Assembly (NCBI GenBank): GCA_003486945.1
Contig: DNFL01000315.1
Location: 1 to 7,866, forward strand
Direction of reading: 5' to 3'
Source of the DNA: Hyphomonas sp.
Lineage (GTDB): Bacteria; Pseudomonadota; Alphaproteobacteria; Caulobacterales; Hyphomonadaceae
DNA: 7,866 nucleotides
Shown here: in pieces, positions 4,594 to 7,866 of the stretch
Position numbering within the stretch: the first letter of the stretch is position 1
How the letters are laid out: every line of letters begins with the position of its first letter
Program-made: the position numbers and the translations under genes
Notes under the pieces: model-generated
Told to the model about the DNA's origin: nothing
What the model saw: only the letters and a program-made list of their open reading frames with translations
Databases searched by the model: none

Positions 4594-5361
4594 GTGTGGA
4601 CTAACATATGGGAACGGATGCGTCAGGACGCTGTCACGCTCGAACGGTTTTACGCCGGGCCGCTGGGCCGGGCGGCGGGACGCGTGCTGTCTGGCAAGCT
4701 GACGGACCTGTGGGGCGACGCGAAAGGGCAAACGATGCTCGGCCTCGGATATGCGTTGCCTGTGCTGGAAGCGTTTGGCGAGGCACCGCGCAGCATGATC
4801 GCCGCCGTGCCGTTCGAGCATGGGCCGGTGAGTTGGGCCGGACAGGGACGCGGCAATGCGGCGGTGGCGGTGGGCGATCCCCGCCTGCCCTTCCCTGATG
4901 GCCTGTTCGACCGTGTGATCGTGCTGCACGGGCTGGAGGAAGCCGCTGAGCCGCGCGCCTATCTGCGCGAAATCTGGAGGGTGACGGCGCCGGAGGGTCG
5001 GGTGGTGATCGCCGCTGCGAACCGTTCCGGCCTGTGGGCGCGCGCGACGCAGACGCCGTTCGGACAGGGCCGGCCCTGGACACGCAGCCAGCTGTCGAAC
5101 CTGCTGGCGGGCGGATTGTTCCAGGTGACGGCCTCGTCCAGCGCGCTCTACATGCCGCCGCTGAACCAGGGTTTTGTGACCTCAGCGGCGGAAGGCTGGG
5201 AGATCATGGGGCGGGCGTTCACGCCGGGCCTTGGCGGCGTGGTGATGATCGAAGCGGTGAAGCGGCTGTACGCGCCGCCGAATGGCGGAACCGGCGCGCC
5301 GGTGACCGAGCGGCTGCGAATTGCGCGTCCCGCGAGGGCAAGCCGCCGCGAAGAGCATTGA
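4594..5361 (+). CDS. Class I SAM-dependent methyltransferase
   Basis: A 255-residue methyltransferase_11-type protein. After an N-terminal helix region (RFYAGPLGRAAGR, residues 18-30), a degenerate SAM-binding motif I reads LGLGYALPVLEAF (49-61). DPRLPFPDGLFDRVIVLHGLE (95-115) supplies the acidic motif and strand 4, and LREIWRVTAPEGRVVIAAANR (124-144) is the typical strand-5 region. PFGQGRPWTRSQL (155-167) is characteristic of this alphaproteobacterial group, often found beside gloB. The methylated substrate is unknown. GTG 4594 was chosen because relatives begin with MW...; its Shine-Dalgarno (GAAGG) almost abuts the start. An ATG at 4618 is an alternative that would trim eight residues. The tail after about residue 225 is Arg/Pro-rich and probably disordered. 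The PII gene follows after 59 bp on the same strand. Confidence 0.86.
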   Translation: MWTNIWERMRQDAVTLERFYAGPLGRAAGRVLSGKLTDLWGDAKGQTMLGLGYALPVLEAFGEAPRSMIAAVPFEHGPVSWAGQGRGNAAVAVGDPRLPFPDGLFDRVIVLHGLEEAAEPRAYLREIWRVTAPEGRVVIAAANRSGLWARATQTPFGQGRPWTRSQLSNLLAGGLFQVTASSSALYMPPLNQGFVTSAAEGWEIMGRAFTPGLGGVVMIEAVKRLYAPPNGGTGAPVTERLRIARPARASRREEH

Positions 5362-5370
5362 CGCGCTGTT

Positions 5371-5401
5371 GCGAAAGTTTAACTTCGCATGTGCAGCATG
5401 C
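5371..5401. promoter_or_regulatory. Two adjacent dyads upstream of the PII gene
   Basis: The 59-bp gap before the PII gene holds two short inverted repeats. The first is centred on AAGTT-T-AACTT (5375-5385), extendable to GCGA...TCGC (5371-5388) with one bulged base. The second is GCATG-TGCAG-CATGC (5387-5401). They resemble operator half-sites more than RNA hairpins. I see no sigma-54 (TGGC-N9-GC type) promoter and no clear NtrC site, so nitrogen control is unproven. A weak GAGG ribosome site (5409-5412) follows. Confidence 0.3.
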
Positions 5402-5420
5402 TCCAGACGAGGTCGAACCC

Positions 5421-5765
5421 ATGAAACTCATCACCGCCGTGTTCAAGCCCAGCCGGCTCGACGCCGTGATCGAGGCGATCTCCGAGGCCGGCGCGACCGG
5501 CCTGACCGTTACCGAAGTGCGCGGCTATGGCCGCCAGCAAGGGAAGACGGAAGTTTACCGCGGCGCCGAATACGAAGTGCGCCTGTTGCCGAAGGTTAAA
5601 GTGGAACTCGCCTGCGCCGACGATGACACCGAGCGCCTGATCGAGGCGATCACCTCAGCGGCCAATACCGGCACGATCGGCGACGGCAAGATCTTCGTGC
5701 ACGACATCGAGAGCATCTTGCGCATCCGCACCGGCGAGCGCGACGAACAGGCGATTTCGGGCTGA
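5421..5765 (+). CDS. glnB/glnK: PII-family nitrogen regulatory protein (GlnB/GlnK type)
   Basis: A 114-residue PII protein, close to the usual 112. PII trimers sense 2-oxoglutarate and ATP/ADP and control targets such as glutamine synthetase adenylylation, NtrB or AmtB in the cytoplasm. TVTEVRGYGRQQGKTEVYRG (residues 29-48) leads into the T-loop, with the uridylylation tyrosine at 51 in GAEYEV. Gln39 and Lys58 (PKVK) of the 2-oxoglutarate/Mg site, the B-loop TGTIGDGKIFV (83-93) and Arg101/Arg103 (RIRTGE) are all present, so ligand binding should be intact. Residue 54 is Arg, where E. coli GlnB has Asp and GlnK has Asn, and the N-terminal KPFKL is KPSRL. No amtB or glnA is beside it, so GlnB versus GlnK cannot be decided. 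ATG 5421 has GAGG eight bases upstream. It converges on the M23 gene with a 12-bp gap and no terminator. Confidence 0.93.
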   Translation: MKLITAVFKPSRLDAVIEAISEAGATGLTVTEVRGYGRQQGKTEVYRGAEYEVRLLPKVKVELACADDDTERLIEAITSAANTGTIGDGKIFVHDIESILRIRTGERDEQAISG

Positions 5766-5777
5766 GGCTTCACCGCC

Positions 5778-6869
5778 TTACTCGATAATCTCGAAACCTT
5801 CCGGGATCACCATCACCTCTTCTGCAGACGCGACGCCGACCTGAGGCTCCAGCATTTCGCCGGGGCCGTTCTCGCGCCGCTCATAAGCGGCGACCAGCGA
5901 CAGGTAGGGCGGAACGTGTGACCAGACTTCGCCGCCGGTGTTCTGCATGATCTCGAAGTGCAGGTGGACGGTTGTCGGCGTGCCGCCGAAATCATTCGAG
6001 ACATAGCCGATTAGATCTCCCGCCTTGACGCTCTGCCCGGCGGTGACCGCGAGGCGCGCCATGTTGAGGTGCATGTAGTTGTAGATGCTGCCGGCGCCGC
6101 GCAGTTTCACGTTGTAGGTGCTGATCGAGGAAATGATGCCATCCTCGACCGCGACGACCTCATGGATGCCCCGCTGCGCAACGGCCTGGCGGGTGACTGT
6201 GTTGCACTCGGCGGCCGTGCCGACACGGATATCCTGACCCTGATGGATCTTGGAGGTCGGGCAGAAGGGCGAGTTGCGGTTGGCGCTGCGCGCTTCGCAA
6301 AAATTGTCGCGCCAGGGATAGGCATAATTGGAGGCCGCGCATTGCGAGCCACCGGCAACGCCGCCGCCCGGCATGAAGACCTGCGATTGCAGATAGGTGG
6401 GCGCCGACTTGATCGGGAACACGATGTTCGGGGCGTGGACAATCTGCTGCGTCTGGCCCGTGCCGGAACCGGGGATGAGGAAGCCGGGCGAGTAGTAGCT
6501 GAACACAGGCTCGACCGGCGCCGGAAGCTCCGGATCAGGTTGAGGCTCAGGCTGAGGTACTGGTTCCGGATCGGGTTCGGGTTGCGGCCCGGGCTCCGGC
6601 GTGTCTTCAGACGGCGTGTCCGGCGTTTCGTCGACGGGCGGCGTTTCCGTGTCGCCGGGGACTTCAGGCGTTTCTCCCGGCGTTCCGGTACCGTCCGGAC
6701 GCTCCGTGTCCGGACCGGTGTCGTCGACCGGTGGCTGCGGCAGGGCGGGCTCGTCCGTACCGGGTGTCTCGGGCGGCGGGCCGCCATCGCCGGGAAAGCG
6801 GACAAAGTCGCAGGCGGCAATCAGCGTCAGACCAAGCGCTGCGGCGGCGGCGGGCAGGTAGCGTTTCAT
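5778..6869 (-). CDS. M23 (LytM-type) metalloendopeptidase lipoprotein with Pro-rich linker
   Basis: A 363-residue predicted lipoprotein. A signal peptide of residues 1-19 ends in lipobox IAAC with Cys20, followed by Asp21. Next comes a linker of about 95 residues made almost only of Pro, Glu, Asp, Thr, Gly and Gln (about 30-122), then a connector and an M23 domain (about 205-325). The LytM motifs are complete: His209 and Asp213 in HQGQD, His267 in YMHL, and His302/His304 in VHLHFEI. It is therefore probably an active zinc peptidase that cuts peptidoglycan cross-links rather than a degenerate EnvC-like activator. Cys177, Cys191, Cys203 and Cys222 lie in and before the domain and could form periplasmic disulfides. 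ATG 6869 shares its A with the stop of the upstream lipoprotein gene (TGATG). It is the last gene of this minus-strand operon. Confidence 0.92.
   Translation of the reverse strand: MKRYLPAAAAALGLTLIAACDFVRFPGDGGPPPETPGTDEPALPQPPVDDTGPDTERPDGTGTPGETPEVPGDTETPPVDETPDTPSEDTPEPGPQPEPDPEPVPQPEPQPDPELPAPVEPVFSYYSPGFLIPGSGTGQTQQIVHAPNIVFPIKSAPTYLQSQVFMPGGGVAGGSQCAASNYAYPWRDNFCEARSANRNSPFCPTSKIHQGQDIRVGTAAECNTVTRQAVAQRGIHEVVAVEDGIISSISTYNVKLRGAGSIYNYMHLNMARLAVTAGQSVKAGDLIGYVSNDFGGTPTTVHLHFEIMQNTGGEVWSHVPPYLSLVAAYERRENGPGEMLEPQVGVASAEEVMVIPEGFEIIE
6504..6779 (-). repeat. Low-complexity Pro/Glu/Asp/Thr-coding tract in the M23 gene
   Basis: This stretch encodes residues about 31-122 of the M23 lipoprotein. 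The first half is irregular PxTP/GTD/ETP units, while residues about 91-119 alternate PEP, PQP and PDP. At the DNA level the plus strand shows repeated GGTTC, CGGG and TCCGG words in phase with the codons. It is a degenerate in-frame repeat rather than an exact tandem array, and its length may vary between strains. Confidence 0.65.
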
Positions 6870-7498
6870 CAGCGGGTTCCCGACAGGGCCAGATCACGGG
6901 CGAAGGCGACGGCGGCTTCCTCGGTAATGCAATTGGGTTGGCCTGCTGCGAAAACCTTGCACTCGAATTCGACGAGATAGTCGGCGCCGTAGCGCGAGAA
7001 GGTGACGCTGGCGCCAGTGGTTGTGGGCGAGAACGCGTAGGTCTCGGCGCGCGGCTGGGGCGTTTCGCCGGGGGCGAGGATGACGACATTCGTGCCGTTG
7101 ACGACGATGTCATAAGCATCGCCCGGGAAGAAGGCGTAGTAGCCATCGGATGTCGGCTGGAAGCGGATGGCGGTTTCGCCGCCCTGAACCGAGACAGGCG
7201 CGGAGGGCAGGAAGACCGGCACCGGCGGCGCATCACCGCCGGACTGGATGGAGAAACTCGCTTCGCGCTCTTCCAGCGGGCGGGCGGCAAGATCGCGGCG
7301 CGCCGCTTCCCAGTCGATGGTAGAGCCGGACGCCACCGTCTCTGCACGCACAGGCAGATCAACGGCGGGATCTACTTCTTCCACCCCTTCCTCTGCTGGC
7401 GCTTCCTGCACCTCGGCGGGACGCTGGAAGACACGGTCGCAGGCGGTGAGCGCGAGAGGGACAGCGATCAGGACCGGGAGAAGCAGTGCACGTTTCAT
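6869..7498 (-). CDS. Hypothetical lipoprotein in the M23 operon
   Basis: I do not recognise the family. The 209-residue protein has a clear lipoprotein signal: MKR, a hydrophobic core, lipobox LTAC with Cys20, then Asp21. After an acidic Glu/Ala/Pro-rich spacer (about 27-50) the rest looks like a small beta-rich domain. Notable segments are PVPVFLPSAPVSVQGG (92-107), DGYYAFFPGDAYDIVVNGTN (118-137) and SRYGADYLVEFECK (168-181). Cys180 and Cys190 near the C-terminus may pair. ATG 7498 is preferred over an in-frame start at 7543 because it begins the signal peptide directly and has AAGGA eight bases upstream. It starts 4 bp after the preceding gene's stop and ends overlapping the M23 start, so all three are almost certainly co-transcribed and may act together in the envelope. 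Confidence 0.83.
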   Translation of the reverse strand: MKRALLLPVLIAVPLALTACDRVFQRPAEVQEAPAEEGVEEVDPAVDLPVRAETVASGSTIDWEAARRDLAARPLEEREASFSIQSGGDAPPVPVFLPSAPVSVQGGETAIRFQPTSDGYYAFFPGDAYDIVVNGTNVVILAPGETPQPRAETYAFSPTTTGASVTFSRYGADYLVEFECKVFAAGQPNCITEEAAVAFARDLALSGTR

Positions 7499-7502
7499 GA
7501 AA

Positions 7503-7866
7503 TCAATCCTTGCCGGGATGAGCGATATAGTCGGGGTCGGCATAGGACATGCCTTCGATCTTCAGGAGCCGTTCCTGCACCGCGCGGATCTCGGTGGGCG
7601 AGGCGCTGGTGCCGGGCGGCATCTGATAGGCGAGTTTGATCTCGCCGGAATAGCTGGCGCCGACGAGCGTGAACTCCGCAAGGCCGGGCAGCCGGGTGGA
7701 AAGCTCGGCCCAGGCTTCCTGCGCGGCGGCAGGATCGCGCTTGAAATTGCGTGTGATGATGTCGACTTCCGGCGCGCCGCGCAGGCGGACGATGAAGTGA
7801 ACCTCCGTACCCTGAAGACGCGCAGGACGTTCGGCGGGCTCGGCGAAGGGCCCCGTCTCCACCTGC
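7503..7866 (-). CDS. Hypothetical protein, C-terminal part only
   Basis: The reading frame is open from the right edge to a TGA at 7503-7505, giving the last 120 residues or so of a protein whose start lies beyond the window. A GTG at 7862 is in frame but there is no reason to think it is the true start. Visible segments are a strand-rich GTEVHFIVRLRG, an amphipathic helix (DPAAAQEAWAELSTRLPGL), a second strand region EFTLVGASYSGEIKLAYQMP, and a helix EIRAVQERLLKI before SYADPDYIAHPGKD. The alternating strand and helix pattern suggests a small alpha/beta domain. No membrane helix, cysteine or catalytic motif is visible. It is 4 bp upstream of the lipoprotein gene and so belongs to the same operon; I do not recognise a family. 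Confidence 0.72.
   Translation of the reverse strand, partial: QVETGPFAEPAERPARLQGTEVHFIVRLRGAPEVDIITRNFKRDPAAAQEAWAELSTRLPGLAEFTLVGASYSGEIKLAYQMPPGTSASPTEIRAVQERLLKIEGMSYADPDYIAHPGKD

Noticed and set aside
5034..5420. Upstream extension of the PII frame into the methyltransferase
   Set aside because: PII proteins begin with MK(L/K)I, exactly at ATG 5421; the upstream residues are an out-of-frame shadow of the methyltransferase.
6504..6779. CRISPR-like or tandem-repeat array
   Set aside because: The repeats are degenerate, in codon phase and inside an open coding frame; there are no equal-length spacers.
6069..7639. Two roughly 300-codon plus-strand frames opposite the lipoprotein operon
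   Set aside because: They are Arg/Gly-rich mirror frames of the lipoprotein genes, which have clear signal peptides, lipoboxes and M23 motifs.
1..7866. Mobile element, phage or defence island
   Set aside because: No transposase, integrase, terminal repeats, toxin-antitoxin pair or abrupt composition change was seen; the genes are typical chromosomal metabolism and envelope functions.

Overview
The window is ordinary, gene-dense chromosomal DNA of high G+C content (clearly above 60% by eye). The organism is most likely an alphaproteobacterium, and Hyphomonas-like Hyphomonadaceae is my best guess. The reasons are a PhaR/PhaB polyhydroxyalkanoate locus, a gloB gene divergent from a GTG-started SAM-methyltransferase, a DUF983 zinc-ribbon membrane protein and a TyrC-type dehydrogenase. 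The family placement is inferred from protein style, not from a marker gene. I see no tRNA, rRNA, insertion sequence, integrase, CRISPR array or sign of recent transfer.

Layout. Positions 1-138 (minus) hold the N-terminus of a prephenate/arogenate dehydrogenase. A DUF983 membrane protein follows at 264-653 (plus), with its stop codon in the loop of a perfect hairpin. After a 193-bp intergenic stretch carrying a CRP-like dyad comes a four-helix membrane protein of unknown function (847-1317, plus), closed by a strong intrinsic terminator. Next is the PHA locus: phaR (1394-1978, minus) and phaB (2126-2851, plus) diverge from a 147-bp control region containing a TGC-rich inverted repeat. phaB converges on and overlaps, by the tetranucleotide CTAG, a minus-strand gene for a small C-terminally membrane-anchored protein (2848-3291). 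That gene may be the last of a minus-strand group of gloB (3803-4576), a cupin_5 protein (3345-3803, coupled to gloB through TGATG) and itself. A methyltransferase (4594-5361, plus) diverges from gloB with only 17 bp between start codons. It is followed by a PII signal-transduction protein (5421-5765, plus).

The right end is a tight minus-strand operon read from beyond the window: an unknown gene known only by its C-terminal part (7503 to the edge), a small lipoprotein (6869-7498), and a lipoprotein M23 endopeptidase with a long Pro/Glu/Asp linker (5778-6869). Both lipoproteins have a lipobox cysteine at residue 20 followed by Asp.

Functionally, phaR/phaB serve carbon storage, gloB and possibly the cupin serve methylglyoxal detoxification, PII senses nitrogen and energy state, and the right-hand operon looks like an envelope or peptidoglycan-remodelling unit. 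I found no convincing wholly new system. The best leads are the envelope operon, the phaR-phaB control region, and the PII protein with an unusual T-loop and no amtB or glnA in view.
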